Positions 11,855 to 22,690 of a DNA stretch of 64,000 bases are shown here, in pieces. The notes below the pieces were generated by a model, which searched no databases, was not told where the DNA came from, and worked only from the letters and a program-made list of their open reading frames with translations. The stretch comes from Lepeophtheirus salmonis (lineage: Eukaryota > Arthropoda > Copepoda > Siphonostomatoida > Caligidae). The translations under genes were made by a program, and so were the position numbers. The DNA lies in NCBI RefSeq assembly GCF_016086655.4, contig NW_027293787.1, positions 1 to 64,000 of the forward strand, in the 5' to 3' direction. Positions within the stretch are counted from its first letter, which is position 1. Each line of letters opens with the position of its first letter.

Positions 11855-12177
11855 TTACTGTTGAATCGGTTCTAGGACTGATTGCCTAATCAGTCTGCCC
11901 CCTCCCTGTTCCCTTTATGTTTTTTTAAACTGATTTTTATGTTAGATTGAACGTATATTACTAATTTTCTATCCACACACTTTAAGTTTAAATTTCATTT
12001 ATCTTGTCTCTTGTAAGAGGTTTTCTTGAACAGCTGAAAAAACATATTTCGTAACAACGCCATTTTAGTTGTTGTTCTCAGCATAAAAGAGTGATAAGGA
12101 CTAACAAGTTTTATTTGTACAGGACTGACCGCATATCAGACATTATAGTTTTTTTAGACTGGTCCCAAAGTATTAAA
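11855..12177. mobile_element. Degenerate family M element
   Basis: The left end TTACTGTTGAATCGGTTC and the right end (reverse complement TTAATACTTTGGGACCAG) resemble the ends of the family M element at 5163-5677. CTAGGACTGATT and TAGACTGGTCCC are family hallmark strings. More diverged than the other copies. Confidence 0.35.
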
Positions 12178-12499
12178 TATGTGTTGAAATTTTCCTATAT
12201 TGTATTCTACTTGTAGGATAATGCTTCTAAAAACATAAGGAACTCTCTTTTTTTTTGTCAGCTGTCAATTCGTGTAGTCATGTAAACATTGGTTAAATTG
12301 GAGTGAGAGTAAAAACTCTGCCTGAGAGAATTTGTCATAACTAATATGGAAACATTGCATGATGTGTGTCCACATCAAAATATATATGAAAAAAAATCAT
12401 GAAAAAAAAATAATCATAAGTTATTTTTTTTTACTTCATATGTTATAAGCATACAAGATTAGGAATAAGTTTGTCAATATATGTTTTAGCTTATAAATT

Positions 12500-12895
12500 T
12501 GAAGACGAATACACACTTGGACAAATGTAGCACGGACAATTTCTTGAGAGATTTTGTCCCATTCCGGGATGAGGGCACACTTCAGAGTATAGTTTGTAGG
12601 GTGGTAGGGTAGCCTTAGATTGAAAAATTGATCATATAGAAAAGTCCACGGGATTCAGGTCATGGCTGCTAAGAGGCCACATATTATTTCCCCAAAAAGC
12701 CCTTGAACTTTGCTTTTTACGAGTCCTGCACACTTTTTTCTGTGTGAGAGGGTGCCCATCTTGGTTATTATGGGTATCACATAACTGTATCCTGAAGAAA
12801 GGGAGTTATTTTGTCTACCAACATGGCCTCGTAGACATGTTTTCCGTGCTACCTCTGCCCTACAGCCTCTTTTTCTCTGCCATGTAATCCGAGAA
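12500..12895 (-). pseudogene. Mariner-family transposase fragment (C-terminal half)
   Basis: Reading the minus strand across several frameshifts gives the C-terminal half of a Tc1/mariner transposase: a degenerate FQDTV block (usual FQQDSAP, second catalytic Asp), then FWGNNMWPLSSHDLNPVDFS with the third catalytic Asp, then PGMGQNLS, matching the EEWDKIS region. The N-terminal DNA-binding part and the first catalytic Asp are not visible. Tc1/mariner transposases cut and paste DNA at TA sites; this copy is dead. I could not place terminal repeats. Confidence 0.7.
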
Positions 12896-13182
12896 AAGGA
12901 TGTCGTATTTAAATTATAACTTGATCATTTTGACAAAAGTGTAAAGTAAGTTCATATTCAATTTATACACGAAAACATATTTTCGTCCACTGATTCCTTA
13001 TCCTGTAAATACAGGCTAATAATCGACAGATTATATATATCTTTAGAGTTAGTATGCAAATATGTTTAACGAGTTAAGATACTAAAGTGTTTTAAATATA
13101 GTTTAAAACCTTTTTGATTTAAATGACTTAAATGGAGCCAATATGACCATTAAAAAAACAACTAACAATTTCTTATAACCTC

Positions 13183-13445
13183 GGCCAATGTAGTTGAATG
13201 AAGGTTATGTATTAGTTTGTATTTTTGTTAGTCCCCAGGATTTGATCAAACGTGAACCAAGGATGTTATAAGGCTCATATAAGAGATTCTCAAATTTATA
13301 AATGTTAAGGTCAAAGGTCAAGGGAACACATAACGTAAAAAATGCATAATCGACCATATCTTTGGAATAAATGGAGATAGATAACTTAATTTGACAATAA
13401 GCGGAGGTGCCGAGTGCACATTCTTGTTCTTTGATTGTGATTATC
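13183..13445. repeat. Dispersed repeat copy, shared with 55080-55330
   Basis: The segment AAGGTCAAGGGAACACATAA and AAAAAATGCATAATCGACCAT matches GGTCAAGG, then AAAAAATGCATACTCGACCAT, at 55228-55277. Upstream parts are also alike (TTTTTGTTAGTC). Only two copies are seen here, and the type is unknown. An 80-codon minus-strand frame at 13205-13447 falls inside and is probably incidental. Confidence 0.4.
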
Positions 13446-14044
13446 AAATTTGGCTACTTTAAGTACACTTTCAAGAGTCTCCAAAAGGTTAAAAATACCA
13501 ATTTGATGATAGAAATGGATGATAATTCATCAACCAATACAAATGTAATGTGTCTAATTTACTGTAAGGTTTTCAATAAGATATGAATATCAATGTTTAC
13601 ATTGTACATACATTGAAAACGCATTGAAAAATTAATTGACGGTACAAATTGATGATTTAATTGAATGATTTCTAATAGGAAGGCCGGAAAACGTAATTAT
13701 TATATTACATATATACGTTTAAAGATAATTTTGTACACTTCAAAAAGCATGTATCTACTAACTATAAAATGAATACAGTAGGAGGGGGGGGGTTGTATCA
13801 TGGAAATATAAGACTCCATTTATAACTACTAATACCCATAAGTATCGTTTCAACTTATTCTTTGTGAATAGTATAATAAAACTTTTGCAGTAGAGGGATG
13901 TGACTTTACAGACTTATACCTCAGTTTAGAGTCAAGATACTGATTTCATTTTTTTTTTCAAAAGTTGCGTGAATTTATTTCAAATATTTTGTCTCAAACT
14001 TAATGTAAACAAAAGTTACAAGCTGTTTGCTAAAACGATACAAA

Positions 14045-14191
14045 ATGGAGGTTCTTCGCACAAAAATTGCAGAGTGGATCAAAGCACGTGATAAGCTCAA
14101 AAAGATCGCCGAGAGGCTCAGTGTGAACGCCAGTACGGGTTATAAGTTTCGGGACATGTTGAGGAAAGTGGAAACGATTTTTAGAGATTAA
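14045..14191 (+). pseudogene. Tc1/mariner-type transposase N-terminal fragment
   Basis: A 48-codon frame opens with MEVLRTKIAEWIKARDKLKK, then KIAERLSVNAST and YKFRDMLRKVET, and stops at 14189-14191. The AERL-SVN-STxY pattern is the first helix-turn-helix of Tc1/mariner-type transposases, which binds the terminal repeats. No catalytic domain follows; the next 150 bases retain a few in-frame pieces but are broken. The fragment therefore represents a truncated relic, in a family different from most others in the window. Terminal repeats were not placed with confidence. Confidence 0.6.
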
Positions 14192-15284
14192 AAGAGGTCA
14201 TTAACACAACCCAAGATGAGGCGGTCCTAAATCTGATAGAAACCAAACATACAACTTTAACGAGGAGGCTTTCGAGGGGAGATGGAATTTACATGGAAGA
14301 CTTTGACCTCGAAAAATTATTTTTTTCGAACTAAATGCTTTAAAAGTATTGTTTAAACTTACTTTCTGGTTAATTTATATTAATCAAGGAAATTGTTATT
14401 GCATTGTTTGTGTAGATTCGTCATACAAGGAGACTGTTTTGAATCCTTTTTTTGTGTCACTTAAAGAACAAAAATGGATGTCTTACGTTCGATATATGTA
14501 GCATGTCAAACTTATATATTTCTGGCCTAATAGGTGTAAAATATAAATATTTATCAACAAAAATGGTATTTTTAGTGTATGTTAAAATTTGTTTTAAATA
14601 AAAGTTTTAGTGTTTTGAATTTTTTTGATTTTTATTAGTAAACGTTCGAAAAAATGATGTATTCTGTTAGAATGTTTGTTCCAGCATGATTTATACACTT
14701 TTGCATGCGCTCAAATAAGGTCGAAGTTCTATTTCAACTCTTATAATTGAGACAGCTCCAAAACTGGGGGTAGTGAAAAAAAAAAAGTTGCGTCCATAGT
14801 AGAAAAGCATATGATTCGTTCATATTTTATAAGTATTGTTGACCAAGTTTATTACGGCTGTTGATGAATGGGATATGACAAATAAAATTTCTGTAAACAG
14901 CAATTGAGTTGTTTTAAAAATTTTTTTTTTAAATGTGTTTCCAAAATTTAAATTTTCAAGTTTGGTCAATTGTGCAGTGTCCACTGTAATCTTGACCCAA
15001 AATCATTGAGGTTTTATATTTTTTTGTACAAACAAAAAATTGGTTTATAAGAAATAAATAAATGTTCGAGATTTTGGCATTTTGTACCCAGAATCTTACC
15101 TTTTGAAATGTCTTTTTAAATGTTTTTTCAGACAAGAAAATTAAATTTCGTTTGATTTTTCCTATAAAATTAGACTTGAAATTTTTTTATAGATTTTAAT
15201 TGTATAAATAGATTTTTGTAAGTTTTTTTTCAAAAAAATTTAAAAAAAACCAATGATTCCTCCCCACAAATAACAACAAAAACA

Positions 15285-16480
15285 TATTAGCTTCGGTTTC
15301 CACTGATAATTGAGGATCAACATTGTAATTTTAACTTTTCCCATTTACGGAGCAAGATTCGTGTTTATTTCATTCTATTAATAATAATTTTTTGCAAAAT
15401 GTAATATCATTCCTCAATTATATTATTCCAATTATCAGGGTTTTGTTGAATTTTTGTTTCTTTTGTACTTTTCCAAAGTATTTAAAATTAACATCTTATT
15501 CAAATAAAAAAAAATATTAGCTTTTCTCCACTAAAAGTTTTTTTGTAGGATCAACATTGTAATTTTGCATCCCATTTACAAGCAAGATTCGTGTTTATTT
15601 CGATTATTTGTTTTGTTGCAAATGGGCTCAATATCAGGGCAGTATTTTTGGTTTCAACGATATCGTCACCTGTGAGATCATAAAAGTTTTTTTGTAGATT
15701 TGTGCAGTGTTTTGTATAAAACAACCCAGAGTGTTTGTGCTCATAAAAGATGGAGGGTAACAGAGAACATTTGTTGGGGAGTCCTTTTTGAGCTGCCTGA
15801 AAATAATTGAAATTAAAGTAATTCCTACCTATATTCTTCTCAAATACGGAGCTGTATTTCTGTATATTTCTTTAATCTAAAATCTGCTCTCCGGCTAAAC
15901 ATTCTTTCTGTTGCTTTGATTACCATGTCATTTTTCAGTTTCAATTTTGTGTCCACACTAAAAATACTTAGAATTTACAACTCCAACTATATCTCACTTT
16001 TTATTAAAATTAAAAAGAGTTGTTAATTCTATGTACTTTCTCGCGTGCAAGTTCTTTTGTAGATGGCAATCTGTGGAGTGTTTTTATTTTGCAAAGTATC
16101 AAGCAACCACAGCATCTTTACTCATGAAAGATGAAAATTCACACTGAAGATTTTTGGAGAAGTTCTAAGTGTTAGGTTAGTCCTTGTTGTATACGAAAAA
16201 GAATTGAGGATCGACATCGAACTAATTCATATCTATGTCCTTCCAAGTTACAGAGCAGGATTTGTGTTTATTTCCTTATTCCCAATCCCTCTTATCCCTC
16301 ATAACATTCATCAAATTGTCAGGGTTACCATATCATTTATTGGTTTCTTTTATTTACATAATATCAAAAGTACTTTTGAATGAACAACTCTACAATACTA
16401 TACTACATAATTTCATTCATACTAAAAATGAAAACAAATATTTTCTCTCATCTACCTTCAAATGTATGTATCAACAATAA
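15285..16480. repeat. Array of degenerate ~350-bp repeat units
   Basis: Diverged units follow one another. Unit 1 is about 15290-15500, unit 2 about 15520-15770, unit 3 about 15775-16160 and unit 4 about 16170-16480. Shared landmarks in order are GAGGATCAACATTGTAATTT (units 1, 2; GAGGATCGACATCG in unit 4), GAGCAAGATTCGTGTTTATT (units 1, 2; similar in 3, 4), a TATCAGGG block, and TTTTGTAGAT before TGTG(C/G)AGTGTTT (units 2, 3). A further copy lies apart at about 19645-19925. No coding signature was found. It could be a satellite-like expansion or a tandemly duplicated transposon fragment. Confidence 0.55.
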
Positions 16481-16810
16481 CTCTCCTGACAAATTTCTTT
16501 CTTAATTATCCTTCAAATTGAGTCGTCAAAATTTCTATTGTATATATAATTTACTCTTTGTCAAATAGTTTAACGAATAATAATAATAAATAAATACAAA
16601 AATGAAAAATTCCTTGCTCACAAGGAATAATAGAGAGGAATGATACAAAATAAGATGGAGGTTCCTGCGGTATTGTTAATTTTTCTACAGCTACTGTTGT
16701 TATTATATGTACATAGTTTACCTCAAAAGGCTATTTTGCATCCTAATAATAATAAACACTGACAGTTTGATGTCCAACGGAACAAATTGATTTTAATTGA
16801 TGCTATAATC

Positions 16811-17793
16811 CAGGGATTCTCAAACTTTTTTTAGTGATAAAGTTTAGTTTTTTTCAATGACAGATGCGTCCGCCGGATTCTATTTTTTTTGTTGGGGGGG
16901 GGAGGGGGGATTTTTTAAAAAAAAAAATAAATTTAGAAATCTACAGCTATTTACAAAAAATTTTCAAAAATAAATAGGTATTCTCAAAAATATCACACAT
17001 TCATAGATATTCTCAAAAAATTAAGTTTTTTGGAAAAAAAAAAAATCAAAATCCACAGCTCTTCACAAAAAATAAAAATTTTCTCCAAATAATTTCAATT
17101 ATTAAATTTTTTGTAAAAAAAAATTTAAATACTAACTTTTTGGAAAAAAAAGACAGCTTCAGATACCAAATTTTTTCAGAAAAATTTAAAAATTCATAGC
17201 TATTCAAAGAAAATTAAAGTATATTTTTTGAAAAAAAAGAATTACTAAATTAATTCGACAAAATTTCAAAAATCCATAGCTATTCTTCAAAGATTTCAAA
17301 CATCCAAATTTATTTTTAAATAATTAAGTTTTGTTGTACTAAAAAAGTCAACATCTTCAGCGATTTACAAAAAAATAAATTTTTGTCGAAAAATTTCAAT
17401 TATTACATTTTTGAAATAAAATTTCCAATAATAAATTTTTTAAAAACAAACTTTAAATACTTAATTCTTTGTGGATAAATGAAAAAATCCATAACTATTG
17501 ACGGAAAATTTAATTAAATATTTTCAAAAAAAAAAAAATTACTAAATTAATTGGAGAAAAATTTAAAAATCAATAGTTATTCATAGAAAATCAATTTAAA
17601 TTAAAAAAAAAAAAATCAAACATTTAACTTTCTATTAAAATAAACATTTATTCCTTAATTTTGGGTGTTACATCCCCCTCCAGCCCACCCTTTGTAGATG
17701 ACCCTGAGTTATGTACCACTTGTAAAATATTCTTTCAAAATCTCAAGTACACCTGAGTTTCCTCAAAGTACCCCAAGGGGTATGCCAACCCCT
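16811..17793. mobile_element. hAT-type element split by a GR element
   Basis: The left end CAGGGATTCTCAAAC is a hAT terminus. After 17701 the sequence resumes with GTACCACTTGTAAAATATTC, TCTCAAGTAC and AGTACCCCAAGGGGTA, phrases I associate with the subterminal region of hAT miniature elements, and ends near CCAACCCC. The intervening 16857-17701 is a GR element. The 8-bp flanks (gctataat and tttataac) match at only five positions. No transposase frame was seen. Confidence 0.45.
16857..17701. mobile_element. GR element, long copy
   Basis: It has the same plan as 9649-10226: a G-run at 16891-16911 after a T-run, then an AT-rich core, and a right arm with GTTACATCCCCCTCCAGCCC ending near CCCTG (17701). 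The core contains at least seven diverged units around ATCCATAGCTATTCACAAAA, near 16938, 17000, 17052, 17190, 17272, 17490 and 17567, giving a loose 60-120-bp periodicity. It appears inserted within a hAT element. Confidence 0.5.
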
Positions 17794-18047
17794 TTATAAC
17801 ATTTATATATTGTGAACTATATTGCTAAAGAATCTATAATTGAAATAAGTATCATTGCAAAAACCGAACTTATTGAAGAATCCGCCATGAACAAATATTT
17901 ATATATTTTGCCAAATTTTCTAATGGAATTCTACTTTTTCAATCACAAAAAATAGTAAAAAGAGTTTTCATGATTGCTCATCATTGCCACTCTTTCTCAA
18001 TTCCAAATTTGCACATTTCTGTGCTTGAGACTTCAAGACCTGGTTCT

Positions 18048-18229
18048 TCACCATCTTCCAACCTCAACCGTCTGAATTATTATATGTGAAGTACCGCGTA
18101 GGGCAAGTCCAGCAGCACCAATTACAACATAATTTTTTCCATAAAGTCTGCCATCAGACACGGGAGGTCCCATCCATGGAGGAGATTGTCTCAGCTTACT
18201 CCCAATTCGAGGATGTCTCGACACTGACA
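18048..18229 (-). CDS. Possible terminal exon of an unrecognised host gene
   Basis: On the minus strand, a strong splice acceptor (TTTTTCTACTCCTGCAG, ending at 18230) precedes a 182-nt stretch that stays open to a TGA at 18048-18050. Its peptide, partly VSRHPRIGSKLRQSPPWMGP, then GRLYGKNYVVIGAAGLALRG and TSHIIIQTVEVGRW, is balanced in composition and much less AT-biased than chance frames nearby. The part around YVVIGAAGLAL could be a short membrane segment. I do not recognise the protein. No upstream exon or start codon was found, and no clear AATAAA lies just downstream. It could be a retained host exon or part of an unknown repeat; only one copy occurs in the window. Confidence 0.4.
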
Positions 18230-18816
18230 CTGCAGGAGTAGAAAAATACTTTAAATATCTCAACTAGTAGGTATTCAACTCTCAATTAGTAAATTATCAT
18301 TTCAAAAGTGTAATATATAATAAATTTATGGTTGTGAATCCATTCCTTGATATTTTTTAAGTATTTCTGCCTACTTTGTATATGTCTGGAACGGGTTCAT
18401 AACTTCCATACCAAGTTGCAACACTAAGGCCTAGTTGTATAAATTTGACTTAAACTCAAGTCTGCTCAAATTTATAGCGATAATTATGTAATATTTTAAA
18501 TTTAAGTTGAGTGTATGCAATCGGGACTCAGAAAGATCTAACTAATATACTTGTTTTTTTTAATCACCTACATATATATACTGTCATGGATATTATAGGT
18601 TAAATGGTTCACTTATTTGTGTATTTATGTTATAGGTAGATAAGTGCCCCTGAATGGTTATGCATAAGACACATGGATGCCCATCTAAAGAGATGGAATT
18701 AATCCAGGTCAAAGTCGCTTTTTTATTAAGTCCTTATACTTAATATACGAACGAGTGAACGATTATTTGTGGGTATATATGCAGTACATAAATATCTCCT
18801 ATAGTAATAGTTTTAG
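18230..18816. other. Unannotated AT-rich stretch
   Basis: If 18048-18229 is an exon, this would be intron. Nothing else recognised. Confidence 0.4.
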
Positions 18817-19644
18817 ACTCGAGTCAAATTTTTTCGAGTTTGAACTTGAGAGTTTGGTCGAATTCGAGTTCTTTTAGAATACCCATTTATCTGCCCTTTG
18901 CGAAATCATTATACCAACGTTCCCAGGCTATTTACTTTTTCAACGGGACTACTGACATTTTACTCTCCTTATCTAAAAGGCTACTTACAATTAAAGCCCA
19001 TAATTTGGCTAGCTATCGATATTATGATACGAGGTATATATAGACGCTGTCTTCATTGAAAAAATATGTAAGCACGCCCAATTTTGTGACTTAAAAAGTT
19101 TAAATCTTACAAATATAAGAGAAAAAACACTATATATCACCTATCGAGCTATCGCATACTCAATATTCTTAGATTGTCTATTTTTTTTCTTCAGTTCTGC
19201 CTGGCGGGATTAAAATAATGCTATACTTTCTCTGTAGGATTGTATAGTTGGCTGAGGATGACAGTATACTACAACATTCTGGCTTGAGAAAATAGTTAAT
19301 ATTCTTGTTCTGTATTCATAAAAGTTACAAAAATGTTAATTAGGATTAATGGGAAATCATTTGCATTAAAACATTACAAACCAAAAATGAGAAAGTTCAT
19401 TTCATTTTGGGCTATCAAAAGAGTCTTCATAGATTTTCACGGATGTAAATATTTATATGAGTTAAATTTCACGTATTTATAGTTTTTTAGAAAGTATGAC
19501 CTAAAAAGTGGGGAAACTTTTTTGCAGTTACACCCCAAATATGATTTTTTATTATTTAATTATGAAGATGGGAGCATTTAAATATAAAGTAATAACTAAT
19601 GGGTTTGATTATTAAAGACAGAGAGTAACAATGAGGGGTTCCTC

Positions 19645-19925
19645 GTGGGTTATATGTATAAGTCCTTATTGGACTCAGAGTAGAATTGAGGATTGACATC
19701 CGACTAATTTTCGTAAACAAGTCGTTGATGTATGATGAATTAGATTTGTGTTCATTTCCAACATCTCACGACTACTTGCTGCTTATGTTGTAAAAAAAAT
19801 GAGGACTATGCTGCTATCTTTCAAAACATTCATCAAACTTTTAGGATTAACAAGCTCATTTTTGATTTCTTTTATTTTTATATAACAGCAAAACATATGT
19901 TATACAACTCTTCAACAAAAACAGT
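19645..19925. repeat. Dispersed copy of the 15.3-16.5-kb repeat unit
   Basis: It carries AATTGAGGATTGACATC, CATTCATCAAAC and TGATTTCTTTTATTTTTATA in the same order and spacing as unit 4 of the array at 16170-16480. The two are about 3.5 kb apart and in the same orientation. Confidence 0.5.
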
Positions 19926-20079
19926 GCTTTTGATTTATCTACTTTAAATTAACATAAAATGATTGTTTTTAAAGATTTATTCGAAAAACAAAAACTGAAC
20001 AGTAAATACAATCATGCATAACCTATTTCTCCTAATATGCCACCCATTGATCTCATAGAGCCCAATCTAAATTCTTACA

Positions 20080-20400
20080 ATATAGGATGATGAAGTCGAT
20101 CAGGGACTTCTTGGTTGAGTGATGACTTCTGTTTACCTCTGACTTAAGGTAACTGTTGACAAAATAATCAATCAGATTCAAGGCAGAGAAGGTAGGAGGG
20201 TACTGCTTTACTTGGGCGCCTCATTCTACTTTATCAACCCCCTGGGATCCTTAATCCTCACCAGGGTCTTTCTCAACTCTGCATCCCTTCTCCTGTTGAT
20301 CCCTGTCATCTTTATGTCAAATTATCACAACAGATCACCTGTGTTCTGCATCTGAAAATGTAATAGGCTTGAAATATTCTGCTATTTACTCCATGAAGGT
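20080..20400 (-). pseudogene. Tc1/mariner transposase relic (C-terminal region)
   Basis: The minus strand gives TFSALNLIDYFVNSYLKSEV then HHSTKKSLIDFII. This aligns with the SPDLNPLDYFVWGYLESEVN and HNTKKSLIxAI region of DD37D-type transposases, and the third catalytic Asp corresponds to the D of LIDYF. Upstream sequence is too decayed to read. The relic lies inside the inverted-repeat pair at 18817-20660, though it probably arrived independently. Confidence 0.6.
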
Positions 20401-21224
20401 GTTTTGGCTGCTAGGTGAAACGTTGATATGTATTCGTATATTTCACGACAAAAAAATCATGCCAAATTTCGTTATCATATATACCTGTAAAATATGAAGT
20501 ACCGGGGTTCGTAATTACATCCTATGGTATTTGACTCCACAAATAATTCCTATGAAAAAACAAAAAAAACAAACTATATTTTTTCTAACTTTGTCGTTAA
20601 ATGTTGTGTATTTTCTGGTCTTGTTTTCGAGTTCAAGTTTTACTCGAATCTAACTCGAGTATCTATTTCTTATTTATGTATATTTGTGATGATAGTACAT
20701 TAGTTGGTATATTCATGGAAGAATTAAATCCTTACAGGCTATGATGAAGAAAAAAAACTTATTTTATCTCCAGTTTATTGTGTGTGTCCTATTGACATAT
20801 ACAAAGACATAATTGATGCACTTTCGATGATTGTATAATCGTATCTTTTACACGTATTAAGGAAAAGAGATTAGATTTATTTTTATTCAATTTTTGTTTT
20901 CGTGAAATACGTATATCTTTTATTGTTGTTGTATAGTATTTGTTTTTTTACTCGTATATTGGAGTTTCTCATTTCTCATCAGAAAATTGTCATTGAGCAG
21001 GATTCCGGCAAGGAAATTTTTGAGCATGAAATCCCCGGAAATTTTGAGATCCTATTAATATTAAATATAAGGAATTATCTATGTAATTTTCTCTTTTATA
21101 GGAAATAAAAATATGTACAGGGTTGATCTTATCTAGTGGTGCACATTTTATTATTTCAATCCGGAATAACATTGGTGTAGAGTCACGAAGGAGGACAGGA
21201 AGACATTTTATCTCTGAACAGAGC

Positions 21225-21550
21225 AAGCTTTTTTTCACTCAAGACGGAGCTATATGTCATCACCCTGCTAAGACCTGACATTCATGAGACACAAATTTCC
21301 AAACTTTTGGGACCTCAACATGTGCCTACTCTCCTCTCTAAACTCGAACCCCTTGAACTGCTCTATCTAGGCGCGTCCGGAGAAGAGAATGTGTTATACT
21401 CTTCATAGGAGTGTCCAGTCTCAAGAGGCTTCCATCAAGAAGGAGTGAACTAAGCTCAAGTCATACTACATAGTCAAGGTCTACGAATGGTGTATGCAAA
21501 CTAATGTGTTAATTATTATAGATGAGGGCTCACATATTTTTTAAAAGTGG
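21225..21550 (+). pseudogene. Mariner transposase relic (catalytic core to C-terminus)
   Basis: The plus strand, read with frameshifts, starts with FTQDGAICHHPAKT (usual FQQDGAPCHTAKK, second catalytic Asp). It continues through NFQTFGTSTCAYS to SNPLNCSIWARVRRRM, where the third catalytic Asp has become Asn, then VQSLKASIKKEWTKL, and ends near DEGSHIF (usual AEGGHIE). Order and spacing fit a mariner core. Loss of the Asp and the frameshifts make it inactive. No N-terminal region or terminal repeat was identified. Confidence 0.7.
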
Positions 21551-22254
21551 ATCCGATTTTTGTAAAATAAATGTCCTCCAAAATTTTCTCTTTTAAATTT
21601 TAGTCTTGCAAAAGTAAAAATCCTTAAATATGTAGGACAAGATTAGATCAATCCTGTAGATCACGTCTACGATAGTGACTTTAGAATAGAAATGAAGGTC
21701 TTTAAAAATCAATTAATTAATGTTTTTTCTGAAAAATTACTTTTTAGAAATAAAAATGTTACTAAACAAAATATTGATATAAACTCGGAAATAGACCCAA
21801 AAAAGTAACTGAAATAAACAGGACAGGAGAAGATGAGATATCCATCGGAAAATTGCAATCAAAATATTAAAACCCCTCCCAAATAAAAATTTAAACACGG
21901 GTCCTGATTCACATTGTTACCTTTATAGTGTTTTGCTTCCTGAAAAAAGGTCCCTAATCAGTTGAATATTATCAAATTTTCACCAATTATGAAATTTTTC
22001 CTAAAATTTAATACTTGTTTAAGAGGTTAATCAGAGTTAATTTGAAGTCGTGAAATCAACGTTAAAAACGTGTTAAGGTAATTAAAACAAGTAATTAAAT
22101 CGACTGCTGACAACATTTATCAGTTTATGTTAGAGAGATAACGCCGTTTGATACATTGCTTATATTAGCCCTAAATTGTCCTTTCAAATTTAGCGTATCA
22201 ATTTGTGATACATGTAAAACAATTTACATATACCCGAAACATTAATAAGAATAA
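21551..22254. other. Unannotated AT-rich stretch
   Basis: No gene or mobile-element signature recognised. Confidence 0.5.
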
Positions 22255-22370
22255 TTTGCCAAAGTAATTTGTGCTCGTAATCAAATGAGAATACGAATGC
22301 AATCCACCCTCAATTTTTAGAAAAATCATTCTAGTTTGCTTTTGTCTTGATGGGCCACATATAGAGCTTA
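22255..22370. repeat. Short dispersed repeat D, copy 2
   Basis: The landmark AAAAATCATTCTAGTTTGCT, then TTTTGTCTTGATGGGCCACA, is shared with 27890-27945 (GCTTTTGTCTTGACGGGCCA), with about 45840-45915 (GAATACGCATTTAATTCACA on the left side) and more weakly with about 5925-5975. The type is unknown; it may be the conserved end of a larger element. Confidence 0.45.
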
Positions 22371-22690
22371 CCTATGAATAGTTGATATCTAACTATATGC
22401 AAGCTAATATGTATATGGTAGACACAACATAGTTCATATTTATTTTTCACTTAATTAAATAGACTCAATAGACTATTTTGAGTTTTCTTTTTCATCAAAA
22501 TAGTGATTAACCATGCGTAAAACGTGTTTTTTTGGCTTCTTGTTAGTGGCCAACTAACTAACAATATATTATGTATGATCCTACAAAGGTATGTCTATAT
22601 TATTGAGCATACATGGAGGGTATTATTATTATTTTTATTATTGATACTCCCCCCCTCCCCCTGCTCATACTTTCATAAGTATATAAAATA

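Larger units (their letters stand above)
18817..20660. repeat. Inverted-repeat pair, possible ends of a 1.8-kb element
   Basis: ACTCGAGTCAAATT, then TTCGAGTTTGAACTTGAG (18817-18850), is echoed in reverse complement at 20624-20660, which reads ACTCGAGTTAGATTCGAG then AACTTGAACTCGA. Between them lie a dispersed repeat copy (19645-19925) and a mariner relic (20080-20400), so the enclosed DNA is composite. No clear target duplication. Confidence 0.3.
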
